The notes under the pieces are model-generated. The model did no database searches, had not been told where the DNA came from, and saw only the letters and a list, made by a program, of their open reading frames with translations. 64,000 bases of DNA, taken from contig JAIKLF010000001.1 in the NCBI GenBank assembly GCA_019753405.1, forward strand, positions 66,789 to 130,788, given 5' to 3'. Position 1 is the stretch's first letter, and every line of letters starts with the position of its first letter. Below are positions 8,869 to 17,314 of this stretch, one piece after another. The translations under genes and the position numbers were made by a program. The stretch is from Murdochiella sp. Marseille-P8839 (GTDB lineage: Bacteria; Bacillota; Clostridia; Tissierellales; Peptoniphilaceae).

Positions 8869-9543
8869 ATGTTGACCAACGAACAGCGTGAAAAGCTTAT
8901 GAAGCTCTCCAGCAACACCGTGTCCGATGCTATGAATGCCCTAGGCTTTGAGGGCGCCACTTGCGGGATCCGTCCTCTGTGGGAGGCATGTGCCAAGCTG
9001 GTGGGCGAGGCTGTGACCATCAAGCTTGGCCCCACCGGTGAGGTCGGCCTTCAGAACTCCCACCTCTGCGTGGATGCCATTAACTCCGCCAAGCCCGGCG
9101 ACGTTATCGTGATTGACAACCACGGCGATATGGAGACCTCCTCTTGGGGCGGCCTGTTGGCGAACGGTGCCCAGGCCAAGGGCATTGCCGGTGTCTGTGT
9201 TGACGGTGTGGCCCGCGACCTTGACTACTTTATGGAGTGCGGCTTCCCTGTTTATGCCCGCGGAACCGCCGTGCGCACCTCCCGGGGCAAGGTCATGGAG
9301 TATGAGACCAACGGCATGATCCAGTTCGGCAATGTGCAGGTCCGTCCCGGCGATGTCATCGTCGGCGACCACAGCGGCATCTCCATCATTCCCCAGGAGC
9401 GTCTGGCGGACGTCATTGCCAAGGCCGAGGAGCTGGAGGCCAACGAGGCGAAGATGATGCAGGATGTGGGCGCAGGCGCCAATATGTTCGAGGTGGACAA
9501 GAAGTACGATTATGTCCACTGGCTGCAGCAGAACAAGAAGTAA
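8869..9543 (+). CDS. RraA-family protein, paralogue 2
   Basis: A 224-residue RraA-fold protein. It has the SNTVSDAMNALG opening typical of the family, GDVIVIDNHGD, the WGGLLANGAQAKGIAGVCVDG loop region followed by the Arg-Asp pair (VARD), and PGDVIVGDHSGI. In HMG/CHA aldolases the G-X20-R-D arrangement binds substrate and, through Mg2+, pyruvate enolate; the spacing here fits. The start has AAGGAG 7 nt upstream. First of three tandem paralogues, 32 bp before the next. Family members form trimers or hexamers, so mixed oligomers are possible (inference). Confidence 0.85.
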   Translation: MLTNEQREKLMKLSSNTVSDAMNALGFEGATCGIRPLWEACAKLVGEAVTIKLGPTGEVGLQNSHLCVDAINSAKPGDVIVIDNHGDMETSSWGGLLANGAQAKGIAGVCVDGVARDLDYFMECGFPVYARGTAVRTSRGKVMEYETNGMIQFGNVQVRPGDVIVGDHSGISIIPQERLADVIAKAEELEANEAKMMQDVGAGANMFEVDKKYDYVHWLQQNKK

Positions 9544-9575
9544 AAACCGCACATTTGAAAGGAGTTTATTCTATT

Positions 9576-10244
9576 ATGGATCAGGAACAGCGTAAAAGAA
9601 TGATGGCACTGTCCAGCAACAATGTCTCCGACGCTATGACTGCACTGAATATCAAGGGCTCCACCTATGGCATCCGTCCCATCTGGGAGGGCTGCCCCAA
9701 AATCGTCGGCGAGGCCATCACCGTGAAGATGGGCCCCGCAGGCTTCTCTGAGTCCGCAACTACCCACCTCGGCGTTCTGAGCGCCATCAAGGCCGGCAAG
9801 CCCGGCAGCGTTGTGGTGGTGGACCACGGCGGGCGGATGGACGTTTCCTGCTTCGGCGGGATCATGGCGAACACCGCGCAGGTGGCAGGCATGTCCGGCG
9901 TGGTGGCCGACGGTGTGACCCGTGACATCGACGAGTATGTGGAGATCAAGTTCCCGGTCTACTCCCGCGGCGCCGTGGTGGCAACCTCCCGGGGCAAGAC
10001 CATCTCCTACCTCATCAACGGCATGATCCAGTTCGGCGGCGTTCAGGTTCTGCCCGGCGACGTGGTGATTGGTGACCGCAGTGGCGTTGTCATCGTGCCC
10101 CAGAGCCGCTTTGAAGAGGTCCTGGCCAAGGCCGAGGAGCTGCGGGACAACGAGGACCGCATGACCGCTGAGATCCGCGCTGGTGCGGACCCCGGCGCCG
10201 TGGACCATAAGTTCGACTACGAGAATATGCTGAAAAAGGACTGA
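9576..10244 (+). CDS. RraA-family protein, paralogue 3
   Basis: A 222-residue protein closely resembling paralogue 2 along its length: SNNVSDAMTALN, GSVVVVDHGGRMD, FGGIMANTAQVAGMSGVVADG with TRD, and PGDVVIGDRSGV. All the family's active-site landmarks seem present. The ATG at 9576 was chosen over an upstream in-frame TTG (9555) because AAAGGAG at 9558-9564 is correctly spaced for it. Likely a duplication of the preceding gene. Retaining both copies argues for different substrates or a hetero-oligomer. Confidence 0.85.
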   Translation: MDQEQRKRMMALSSNNVSDAMTALNIKGSTYGIRPIWEGCPKIVGEAITVKMGPAGFSESATTHLGVLSAIKAGKPGSVVVVDHGGRMDVSCFGGIMANTAQVAGMSGVVADGVTRDIDEYVEIKFPVYSRGAVVATSRGKTISYLINGMIQFGGVQVLPGDVVIGDRSGVVIVPQSRFEEVLAKAEELRDNEDRMTAEIRAGADPGAVDHKFDYENMLKKD

Positions 10245-10249
10245 GCGAT

Positions 10250-10921
10250 ATGGAAAAGAAGAAGCTGGCGAAGACGCTGATCCAGCAGTACAAGCAGTTG
10301 GATACCCCCTCTATCACGGATGCCATGGATCGGCTGGGCCTTACCGGCGGCCTGCTGGGCATCAAGGCCGTCGTCCCCGGCACCAAACTGTGCGGGCAGG
10401 CGTTTACCGTTCACTACACCGCCTGCGGGCAGGTACACGGAACGGTCGGTGATTTTCTGGACGATGTGGAGCCCGGCGAAGTGGTTGTAATCGACAACGG
10501 CGGTCGCATGCACTGCACGGTATGGGGCGACATCATGTCCTATTTTGCAGCCACTCACCAGATTGCTGGTACAGTGATCGATGGCGTCTGCCGTGACATT
10601 CCCACCATCGAGGATCTGAAATATCCAATTTTTACAAAGGGCACCTACATGGTGACCGGAAAGGACCGGGTCTATGTAGATGGCATCAATGTCCCCGTGT
10701 CCGTATCCAATGTGCAGGTGCTACCCGGTGATCTGATGGTCGCCGACGATTCCGGCGCCGTGGTTGTTCCCTTCGACCATGCGGAGGCAGTCCTGAAGGT
10801 GGCGCAAGAAATTGAGGCCAAGGAGCAGTTCATCCGGAACGAGCTGAAGAAAGGGACCTCCCTCAAAAAGGCTAGGGAGCTTTCCGGGTATCATACGCTA
10901 CAAACCCGCGCCGAAAAATAA
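10250..10921 (+). CDS. RraA-family protein, paralogue 4
   Basis: A 223-residue RraA-fold protein, more divergent than paralogues 2 and 3. It keeps DTPSITDAMDRLG, GEVVVIDNGGRMH, WGDIMSYFA with GTVIDGVCRD, and PGDLMVADDSGA. The second glycine of the WGG loop seen in paralogue 2 is Asp here, which might alter substrate recognition. It starts 5 bp after the preceding stop, with AAGGA in the end of that gene, so the two are translationally close. It ends the rightward operon just before a strong terminator. Confidence 0.83.
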   Translation: MEKKKLAKTLIQQYKQLDTPSITDAMDRLGLTGGLLGIKAVVPGTKLCGQAFTVHYTACGQVHGTVGDFLDDVEPGEVVVIDNGGRMHCTVWGDIMSYFAATHQIAGTVIDGVCRDIPTIEDLKYPIFTKGTYMVTGKDRVYVDGINVPVSVSNVQVLPGDLMVADDSGAVVVPFDHAEAVLKVAQEIEAKEQFIRNELKKGTSLKKARELSGYHTLQTRAEK

Positions 10922-10928
10922 GGTGCAG

Positions 10929-10978
10929 AGGGCCAGCATGTCGTCAGTCGATATGCTGGCCCTTTCATTTTTGTTGTT
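10929..10978 (+). terminator. Terminator of the rightward RraA operon
   Basis: An 11-bp stem AGGGCCAGCAT (10929-10939) / ATGCTGGCCCT (10953-10963) with a T-rich tail to about 10981, immediately before the second IS-derived copy. Confidence 0.85.
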
Positions 10979-10989
10979 TTTATTACATC

Positions 10990-11436
10990 TGTAATGTAGT
11001 AAGACATATGTGACACTTTCAACATAAGAAAAGAGGTGCTCTGATACAATGTGTTTAACACAAACCCTTTGTATCGAAAGGAGCACCTCTTGCGTAAGAT
11101 TATAACTGAAGAAATGCGATACCGTCAAAAAGTATGTGAATACGCATTAAAGCACGGCGTGACAAAGGCGGCACGCAGGTATCATACTTACCGAATTTCA
11201 AAAGCCCGGAACAGATTGTGCGGGAGTATTTTGAAGCCTCCGTCGCTTAGGATACTGCTTTTTCCGGGTGAAAAGGATAGGCACTTCCTTTCTCCTAGTC
11301 AAGGGACGCTCCCTCTGGTCGCTCTTCGCCTTTGACAAGTCGAAAGGAAGTGCCTGTGAAAGAACCGCCGGAAAAAAGCTAACTGTGTCAGATGCATCTT
11401 AAGTGGAATGTGTAACATATGTCTTGACAGTTAAGA
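10990..11436 (+). mobile_element. Non-autonomous IS derivative, right copy
   Basis: Identical to 1-447 except for A at 11283. The copy contains a long internal imperfect hairpin: arms AGGCACTTCCTTTC (11279-11292) and GAAAGGAAGTGCCT (11342-11355) pair perfectly, with further pairing inside (CTAGTCAAGGG with CCTTTGACAAG) and outside (CTTTTTCCGG with CCGGAAAAAAG). In the left copy one base breaks the perfect arm. The truncated transposase-like frame is the same as in the left copy. The terminal inverted repeats are near 10997 and 11410-11429. Confidence 0.78.
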
Positions 11437-11593
11437 ATTATTACGAGGAAACGATTGCCCTTTCCCTTTACTTTTTGATGTAAATCCCTTATTATAGTAG
11501 TAGTTTCCTTCATATGATAGATGTGGGAGAGTTGGGAAACCGTCTCTTTTTTTGCAGAGACGAAGAAGGAGAAAAGGAAAATAGGAGGCTTCT

Positions 11594-12139
11594 ATGCATC
11601 ACATGACACAGGCAAACCTGCGATCCGCATTCGGCGGCGAATCCATGGCGCGCAATCGTTACAATATTTGGGGCCAGGTGGCAGAAAAAGAAGGCTTTCC
11701 GAATGTGAAACGCTTATTTGACGCAACAGCGGAAGCAGAGAAAATTCACGCGGGCTTGCACTATAAAGCGATGAAGGATATTGGTGGAGATTTTGACGTC
11801 GCAACGCGCGGCGGTTTCGGCATTGGTACAACAGAGGAAAATCTTCAGGGCGCCATTGACGGTGAAACCTTTGAGTTTACCGAAATGTATCCGGCTTATA
11901 TTCATGTAGCCGAAATGCAGGAAGAGCAAGGGGCGGTTCGCGCGATGCGTTTTGCCATTGAGGCGGAAAAAGTACATGCCGAGATGTTCGGTCTGGCGAA
12001 GGACGCGGTTGCACAGGGTAAAGACCTCGAAGTCAATGATGCGGTCTATCTCTGCCCGGTTTGCGGTTTTGTTGCACTCTCTAAAGAAGAGAACTGCCCG
12101 ATTTGCGGTTGTGCTGCAACGAAGTTTATCGCCTACTGA
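11594..12139 (+). CDS. rbr: Rubrerythrin
   Basis: A 181-residue rubrerythrin that reduces hydrogen peroxide with electrons from rubredoxin or NADH-linked donors, a usual peroxide defence of anaerobes. The four-helix diiron domain shows the paired Glu motifs (GESMARNRY, EAEKIHAGLHY, EMYPAYIHVAEMQEEQGA, EAEKVHAEMF). The C-terminal rubredoxin-like iron site has CPVCGF (about 154-159) and CPICGC (about 169-174). The ATG at 11594 has AGGAGG 6 nt upstream. The leader has a CGTCTCT/AGAGACG hairpin (11541-11562). First native gene to the right of the island. Confidence 0.95.
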   Translation: MHHMTQANLRSAFGGESMARNRYNIWGQVAEKEGFPNVKRLFDATAEAEKIHAGLHYKAMKDIGGDFDVATRGGFGIGTTEENLQGAIDGETFEFTEMYPAYIHVAEMQEEQGAVRAMRFAIEAEKVHAEMFGLAKDAVAQGKDLEVNDAVYLCPVCGFVALSKEENCPICGCAATKFIAY

Positions 12140-12197
12140 GAACGGAATTTATAATCCGGTTGCTGTGATCGTGTTGTATTGAAGAGTGGAGAAGTCC

Positions 12198-12464
12198 ATG
12201 GTCGAAGAAAAAGTAGTATTGGATAATGATATCGGGCTTATGGGACGCCCTGCTGCCAATTTCATTCAGACGGCAAAAAAATTCCTTGCAGACGTCTATT
12301 TGGAACGCGATCATAAAGTGTTTAACGGGAAATCCATTATGAGTGTGCTCAGTATGGGCGCCGGAAAAGGCGCGAAGTTCACCTTGCGCACGGATGGACC
12401 GGATGAGAAAGAGGCGCTTGAAGCGCTGCTGACGTATTTAAAGCACGATATTACGCTTTATTGA
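12198..12464 (+). CDS. HPr/Crh-like protein lacking the phosphorylatable histidine
   Basis: An 88-residue HPr-fold protein. Where HPr has GLHARPA, this has GLMGRPA: the phosphoenolpyruvate-derived phosphate acceptor His15 is Met, so PTS phosphotransfer is not expected. The regulatory serine region is kept (NGKSIMSVLSMGAGKG, matching Ser46). That is the pattern of Bacillus Crh, which has Gln at this position and acts only as a CcpA cofactor after HPr-kinase phosphorylation. A Crh-like regulatory role is inferred. The ATG at 12198 has GGAG 6 nt upstream; an in-frame GTG at 12186 is less likely. No other PTS gene is in the window. Confidence 0.8.
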   Translation: MVEEKVVLDNDIGLMGRPAANFIQTAKKFLADVYLERDHKVFNGKSIMSVLSMGAGKGAKFTLRTDGPDEKEALEALLTYLKHDITLY

Positions 12465-12540
12465 CGGCCTTTCTTTTGCTTTTGCCGAAGAAAATAAACC
12501 ATGACCATGGAGAAGCGTGTATCGTATAAATAACAGGAGA

Positions 12541-12579
12541 AGGCTGTTGCTGTATTTCCTACAGTGACAGCTTTTTTTT
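12541..12579 (+). terminator. Terminator after the HPr-like gene
   Basis: An imperfect stem GGCTGTTGCTGTA / TACAGTGACAGCT closes over a 5-nt loop, followed by eight T. The rest of 12465-12719 holds no gene; a TAAAAT about 30 bp before cdaA may be its -10 box. Confidence 0.75.
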
Positions 12580-12719
12580 ATCCTTTTTTCCTTGAGAAAG
12601 AGCAAATTTGCCTTGGAAAAGAGCGAATGCGGGTAAAGAGGAGAAGAGGAGAAAAGCCAAGATGAGCGCTGTCCGTATGCGGGGCTTGTGCTAAAATAGG
12701 ACGATAGAGAGGGGGTATC

Positions 12720-13718
12720 ATGAACTATTTTCGAAATCTTCGCGAATTGCTGGTGACTTTTTCGGTTACCGACGTCATAGACATTCTTGTCATTGCCGTC
12801 ATCGTCTATTATCTGATCTTGCTGGTTCGTGAGACCCGCGCTGAGCAGCTCATTAAAGGGTTTATTGTCATTCTGGTTTTTGCGCAGATCAGTGACGGCC
12901 TGAAATTGTATACCGTTAACTGGCTGCTTTCCAATATTCTTACCGCGGGATTTCTGTTGACCGTTGTTGTTTTTCAACCGGAAATTCGCCGTGCCTTTGA
13001 ACGTTTGGGGCGATCTCAAGGGTGGTTGAGCAATTTGATGAACAGCGGTGGCGAGCGCGTGCGAAGCGCCGGACGCGTGGAAGAAATCGTCCGTGCTGCA
13101 ACTTCGCTTTCCCGGCAAAAGATTGGCGCGCTCATCGTCTTAGAGGGCGGAACGGGATTGAAGGAAATTGCCGAGTCCGGTACGGAAGTGGATGCGTTGG
13201 TCACGGCGGAATTGCTGATTAACATTTTCATTCCGAACACTCCGCTGCATGACGGTGCGGTGGTGATTCGTGCCGATCGCGTGTTGGCCGCAGGTGCTTT
13301 TTTACCGTTAACACAGAACCGTAACCTGGATAAAGAACTCGGTACGCGTCATCGTGCAGCATTAGGTATTTCCGAACGTTCGGATGCTTTGGTTGTGGTG
13401 GTTTCCGAAGAAACGGGCATGATTTCGCTTTGTTCCAACGGTCAAATTTCACGTCATGTGGATGAATCCACGCTGCGTGAAAATCTGACGGCATTTTATG
13501 AGAACGGGTCGACGACACAGCGCGCATCCGGCCTCAGCCGATTGTTTACATTCATCAATGAGAGAAGAGAAGAGAAGAAGGAAAAGAATGAGGCGAACGA
13601 GGAAACAGGTTCCGATTTACCGGACGATTCGCCCGGCAAACGAGAGAAGACATTACTGATTCCTTCGATGCCGGCAAATAAAGAAAAGAATAAAGGAGGT
13701 CAAGATGAAACTGCTTAA
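12720..13718 (+). CDS. cdaA: Diadenylate cyclase CdaA
   Basis: A membrane-bound c-di-AMP synthase of 332 residues that makes c-di-AMP from two ATP. Three hydrophobic helices (about 20-37, 43-58, 68-86) precede the DisA_N catalytic domain (about 100-265), with DGA at 178-180 and RHR at 210-212, both essential in the family. A charged Lys/Glu-rich tail of roughly 55 residues is longer than usual. The start is preceded by GGGGGT. It overlaps the next gene by 14 bases, in the conserved cdaA-cdaR order; glmM, which often follows, is not here. Confidence 0.95.
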   Translation: MNYFRNLRELLVTFSVTDVIDILVIAVIVYYLILLVRETRAEQLIKGFIVILVFAQISDGLKLYTVNWLLSNILTAGFLLTVVVFQPEIRRAFERLGRSQGWLSNLMNSGGERVRSAGRVEEIVRAATSLSRQKIGALIVLEGGTGLKEIAESGTEVDALVTAELLINIFIPNTPLHDGAVVIRADRVLAAGAFLPLTQNRNLDKELGTRHRAALGISERSDALVVVVSEETGMISLCSNGQISRHVDESTLRENLTAFYENGSTTQRASGLSRLFTFINERREEKKEKNEANEETGSDLPDDSPGKREKTLLIPSMPANKEKNKGGQDETA

Positions 13719-14913
13719 ACACAATTGGCAATGGAAGTTGACCTCGCTCATCATCGGCATTCTCATGTGGAGCTACATCACGGCGGGCGTGAACCCGACG
13801 CAATCGGCTACGCTATCGGATATTCCGATTCGCATCATCAACCAGGATGCCTTGGAGGAAAAAGAACTGAAAATTACGGAGATGGAGTTTGAGCAGACTT
13901 CTCTTCGTATTTTAGGAAAGCGTAACGATCTGGGGAGTCTTGATCGCAATTTCGTGGTGGCTTCAATTGACGCAGGAACCTTAAAAGAAGGTACACAGGC
14001 CGTGCCGATTCGCTTCTCGGTTCCGGCGAATGTGATGATCAATGAGACCGCAAATTCGAGAGTCCAAGTGCAAGTGGAGAAGGTGATTACCAAAAGTCGA
14101 ACGGTGAATATTAAAGAAACCGGAACACTTGCCGATAATTATGTGCTACGCGGTCTTGCCGCTACGCCACAGAGCATTGAAGTGACCGGCCCGCGCTCTG
14201 CTGTGGAGCGTGTGGCGAAGGTAAACGTCGTCATCAATCTGAATGGCCTTACTGCCGATACGTCGGCAAATTTGCAGGTGCACCCGGTGGATGAAAACGA
14301 AAATGCTGTGGAAGGCGTCACACTCTCTCTTTCCTCGGTGAATGTCAGCGCGACGATTTCCAAGCAGAAGGAAGTTCCTGTACAGTTGCAATTGGGTACG
14401 CCGAAGGGCCAAGAACCGAAGGTTCGCATACGTCAGTCTGCAGTCACGCCAAATACCGTGTTGGTTATGGGAAAAACGGCGGATATTGATAAGTTGACGT
14501 CCATCCCTACACAACCGTTAGCATTGGGCAAACTAACCAAAGACGGTCTTTTTCCGGTGACGCTTCGCTTTCCGGACGGTATCACCCCGGTAAACGACAA
14601 GCTGGAGTACAAAGCACAGATTACCTTGGATATGCGGGAAGAGCGCTCATTTTCCGTGAATGTTGATCGCATTCAATCCAAAAATGGCGGCTCGCTGAAA
14701 GCGAGACCCGCCGGGGATGTGAAGACGATCACCTTACGCCTTGAGGGCTATAAGAATGATCTTGATGCACTGCATGATTCCGATATGGTGATTACCGCCA
14801 ACCTCAGTGGCGCAGGAACGGGCTTACAAACTTTGCCGTTAGAGGTGAATTTGCCCAGAGATATCGTGCTGAAAGAAATTAAACCGGCGCAGCTGTTGAT
14901 GAATGTGGAATGA
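13705..14913 (+). CDS. cdaR: CdaR, YbbR-domain regulator of CdaA
   Basis: A 402-residue extracytoplasmic protein with one N-terminal transmembrane anchor (about 8-28, WKLTSLIIGILMWSYITAGV) and about four tandem YbbR domains. In Bacillus and Listeria CdaR contacts CdaA at the membrane and modulates c-di-AMP synthesis. The ATG has AAAGGAGG within the cdaA 3' end and overlaps it, so the two are translationally coupled. It converges with the LiaF-like gene after only 20 bp. Confidence 0.9.
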   Translation: MKLLKHNWQWKLTSLIIGILMWSYITAGVNPTQSATLSDIPIRIINQDALEEKELKITEMEFEQTSLRILGKRNDLGSLDRNFVVASIDAGTLKEGTQAVPIRFSVPANVMINETANSRVQVQVEKVITKSRTVNIKETGTLADNYVLRGLAATPQSIEVTGPRSAVERVAKVNVVINLNGLTADTSANLQVHPVDENENAVEGVTLSLSSVNVSATISKQKEVPVQLQLGTPKGQEPKVRIRQSAVTPNTVLVMGKTADIDKLTSIPTQPLALGKLTKDGLFPVTLRFPDGITPVNDKLEYKAQITLDMREERSFSVNVDRIQSKNGGSLKARPAGDVKTITLRLEGYKNDLDALHDSDMVITANLSGAGTGLQTLPLEVNLPRDIVLKEIKPAQLLMNVE

Positions 14914-14933
14914 GGAGAGACGGCGTCAAATCG

Positions 14934-15626
14934 TTATAGAATTTTGAGCGAACCGGCGAAGACCTCGCTGTCGACGTATAGGGTGGATGTCGCCTCCCTA
15001 TTTTCCTTCTGTTCCAGAGTTGAATAATAGTGTTTGCCGTTGACAATAACGTGCCAATCGGCCGGTACCTGTAGAACCAGTTCACCGAACTGTACGCTTG
15101 CGTTAATGCGGACATTGTTATCCAAAGGAAGCACATTTTTCAGGTCGATGGTTACGGAAGAAAAAACAACCTCGACATCGCCGCCGGAGAAAGAATCCGA
15201 GCGAAATACGCGATGTGCATCGGCGAAGAGGAAGCGATCGTTAAGCATATCGCGTTCTTCATAGCCGTAGCTCGCTTTTCCCCGGACGTCATCATCCGAG
15301 AAGATATTTTCGGAGTAGACCGCCTTTTTCTGTGCGAAACGGTTGAGAATGAGACGAAGACCCAGAAGAACGAGACCGATGCCGATCAGAATGAGTAGAA
15401 TACTTCCGCGGAACAGACGTAAATGATATGCTTGCAGGATCGCGCCGAGTACGATCATAAACAGGGGAAAGCTACGCTGATGTTTATTGGTAAGCAGACG
15501 CAGGATTCCGTAAACGATGAGGAGAATCGGCCAGTAGAGTCCGAACAGCGCAAAAAAATTTTCACCAAGCAGTTGGGTCAAGACCATAAGTCCGCCGATG
15601 CTGAACAGTAAAATACCGACAATCAT
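14934..15626 (-). CDS. LiaF-like membrane protein (cell-wall stress response type)
   Basis: A 230-residue protein with three to four hydrophobic N-terminal segments and a C-terminal beta-rich domain like the LiaF/DUF2154 domain (SDSFSGGDVEVVFSSVTIDL, then NVRINASVQFGELVLQVP). In Bacillus LiaF restrains the LiaRS two-component system under envelope stress. No liaR or liaS lies nearby, so its partner is unknown. The ATG at 15626 follows AAAGGG with 5-nt spacing; the longer frame upstream has no ribosome site. It is divergent from gltX. Confidence 0.8.
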   Translation of the reverse strand: MIVGILLFSIGGLMVLTQLLGENFFALFGLYWPILLIVYGILRLLTNKHQRSFPLFMIVLGAILQAYHLRLFRGSILLILIGIGLVLLGLRLILNRFAQKKAVYSENIFSDDDVRGKASYGYEERDMLNDRFLFADAHRVFRSDSFSGGDVEVVFSSVTIDLKNVLPLDNNVRINASVQFGELVLQVPADWHVIVNGKHYYSTLEQKENREATSTLYVDSEVFAGSLKIL

Positions 15627-15826
15627 AATTGCCCTTTCTATGCGATTTTTCCTGAAGGAAACAGGAAAATCATTACCACGATGTACGATGAACTTTTGCG
15701 TATTAGAATAGAGATGGGATATGTCGGCAATGTGAAGGCATAAGAAATGTGCCGCTAAAGACCGACAGGAAACGGGGAAAGCCCCGGGGGCGAGCGAAAG
15801 CCGCCATAAAAACACAGGAGGAAAGC

Positions 15827-17314
15827 ATGTCCCAAGTTAACGTACGATTTGCACCGAGCCCCACCGGCTATCTACATATCGGAGGGCTTCGCACCGCTTT
15901 GTTCAACTATCTTTACGCTCGCCATCACGGCGGCCGTTTTATTCTTCGTATCGAAGATACCGACCGCACGCGCTTCGTTCCCGATGCATTGGAAAATTTA
16001 TTGCGGGTGTTGCGCTGGGCGGGGCTGGATAATGACGAAGGTCCATTTCTTGACGGCGACCATATTTCCGAAAAAGGGGAACACGGCCCTTACATTCAAT
16101 CGCATCGCCATGAACAGGGACTGTATCGTCGCTATGCCGAGCAATTGATCGCACAGGGACAGGCCTATTACTGTTTCTGCTCCAAAGAGCGTCTGGATGC
16201 CGTGCGAGACGCTATGAAGGAAAAAGGAGAAACGCCGCGCTACGACGGCCATTGTCGTGATCTTTCCCCGGAAGAAGTGCAAAAGCACTTGGATGCGGGC
16301 GAAGAATACGTCATTCGTATGAAACTGCCGCGTAATCGGGACATCACCTTTCATGATGCCATCAAGGGAGACATCACCTTCAATACGGATGAATTGGATG
16401 ATCAGGTGCTGATCAAATCCGACGGCTATCCGACCTATCATTTCGCGGTGGTATTGGATGACCATTTGATGGGGGTGACGCACATTGTTCGCGGAGAAGA
16501 ATGGATTTCCTCCACGCCGAAGCATGTTCTGTTGTATCAGAATTTCGGATGGGAAGAACCAACATATGTGCATTTGCCGACGGTGCTTGGGGAAGACCAC
16601 AAGAAACTCTCCAAACGAAACGGTGATGCGGCAGTCGAACAGTATATTGCAAAGGGGTATCTGCCGGAGGCGCTCATTAATTACATTGCGCTGTTGGGAT
16701 GGTCGCCGAAAGGCAACGAGGAAATTCTTTCCCGTGAGGAACTCATTCAGGAATTCGACTTTGACCGCATTTCATCAACAGGTGGCATTTTCGACGTGAA
16801 AAAGCTCAACTGGATGAATAGTGAGTACATCAAGGCCATGCCTGTGGAAGAGGTGGTAGAGGCTATGCGGCCTTTCCTGGAAGAAGCGGGATTTATCGAT
16901 GAGAACACGGACGCGGAAAAGCTGCGTCGGGTTGCGGCGTTGTATCAGAACCGCGTGGACTATTTCGAGCAATTTCCGGATCTGACAAAGCATCTCTTTG
17001 TGACGGCGGAGGATTTGGTTTATGAAGAGGAGGCGAAAGCCGTTCTTTCGACTCCGGAGGCGCAGAATCTGGTTACTCGTTTTGCGGAGAAGGTGCGCGC
17101 TCAATCGAGCATGACGGAAGAATTTGCGAACAGCGTGGTCAAGGCCATCCAAACCGAGACCGGAATCAAGGGGAAAAACCTGTGGTTTCCGATTCGTGCG
17201 GCGGTCGTTGGCGCCACCTCCGGACCGGATTTTGGCCAAACGCTTCTCATTTTAGGGCGTGATGAAGTGCTTGCGCGTCTGGAACGGACGCTTGCAGGAA
17301 AGGAAAACGCATGA
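15827..17314 (+). CDS. gltX: Glutamyl-tRNA synthetase
   Basis: A class I synthetase of 495 residues charging tRNA-Glu, and often tRNA-Gln in Bacillota as the first step of the amidotransferase route. FAPSPTGYLHIGG gives the HIGH motif at about 17-20, and KLSKR near residue 260 is the KMSKS equivalent. The ATG at 15827 has AGGAGG 6 nt upstream; the frame continues 26 codons further up without a better site. It overlaps cysS by 4 bases (ATGA). Confidence 0.97.
   Translation: MSQVNVRFAPSPTGYLHIGGLRTALFNYLYARHHGGRFILRIEDTDRTRFVPDALENLLRVLRWAGLDNDEGPFLDGDHISEKGEHGPYIQSHRHEQGLYRRYAEQLIAQGQAYYCFCSKERLDAVRDAMKEKGETPRYDGHCRDLSPEEVQKHLDAGEEYVIRMKLPRNRDITFHDAIKGDITFNTDELDDQVLIKSDGYPTYHFAVVLDDHLMGVTHIVRGEEWISSTPKHVLLYQNFGWEEPTYVHLPTVLGEDHKKLSKRNGDAAVEQYIAKGYLPEALINYIALLGWSPKGNEEILSREELIQEFDFDRISSTGGIFDVKKLNWMNSEYIKAMPVEEVVEAMRPFLEEAGFIDENTDAEKLRRVAALYQNRVDYFEQFPDLTKHLFVTAEDLVYEEEAKAVLSTPEAQNLVTRFAEKVRAQSSMTEEFANSVVKAIQTETGIKGKNLWFPIRAAVVGATSGPDFGQTLLILGRDEVLARLERTLAGKENA

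Larger units (their letters stand above)
1..11436. mobile_element. Composite-transposon-like island bounded by two IS-derived direct repeats
   Basis: Two 447-bp copies of the same IS-derived element (1-447 and 10990-11436), in the same orientation and differing at one base (G294 versus A11283), enclose about 10.5 kb. The enclosed genes use many C/G-ending codons and look more G+C rich than the rubrerythrin, cda and tRNA-synthetase genes to the right, which suggests transfer from another lineage. The cargo is a regulator, a decayed gene and two divergent catabolic operons. No intact transposase is visible, so movement would need a transposase supplied in trans. The left outer junction is at or beyond the window edge, so a target-site duplication cannot be examined. 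Confidence 0.65.

Noticed and set aside
11541-11562. Terminator or riboswitch before rubrerythrin
   Set aside because: The 7-bp hairpin is short, its T-run lies in the loop and not after the stem, and no known riboswitch core is visible.
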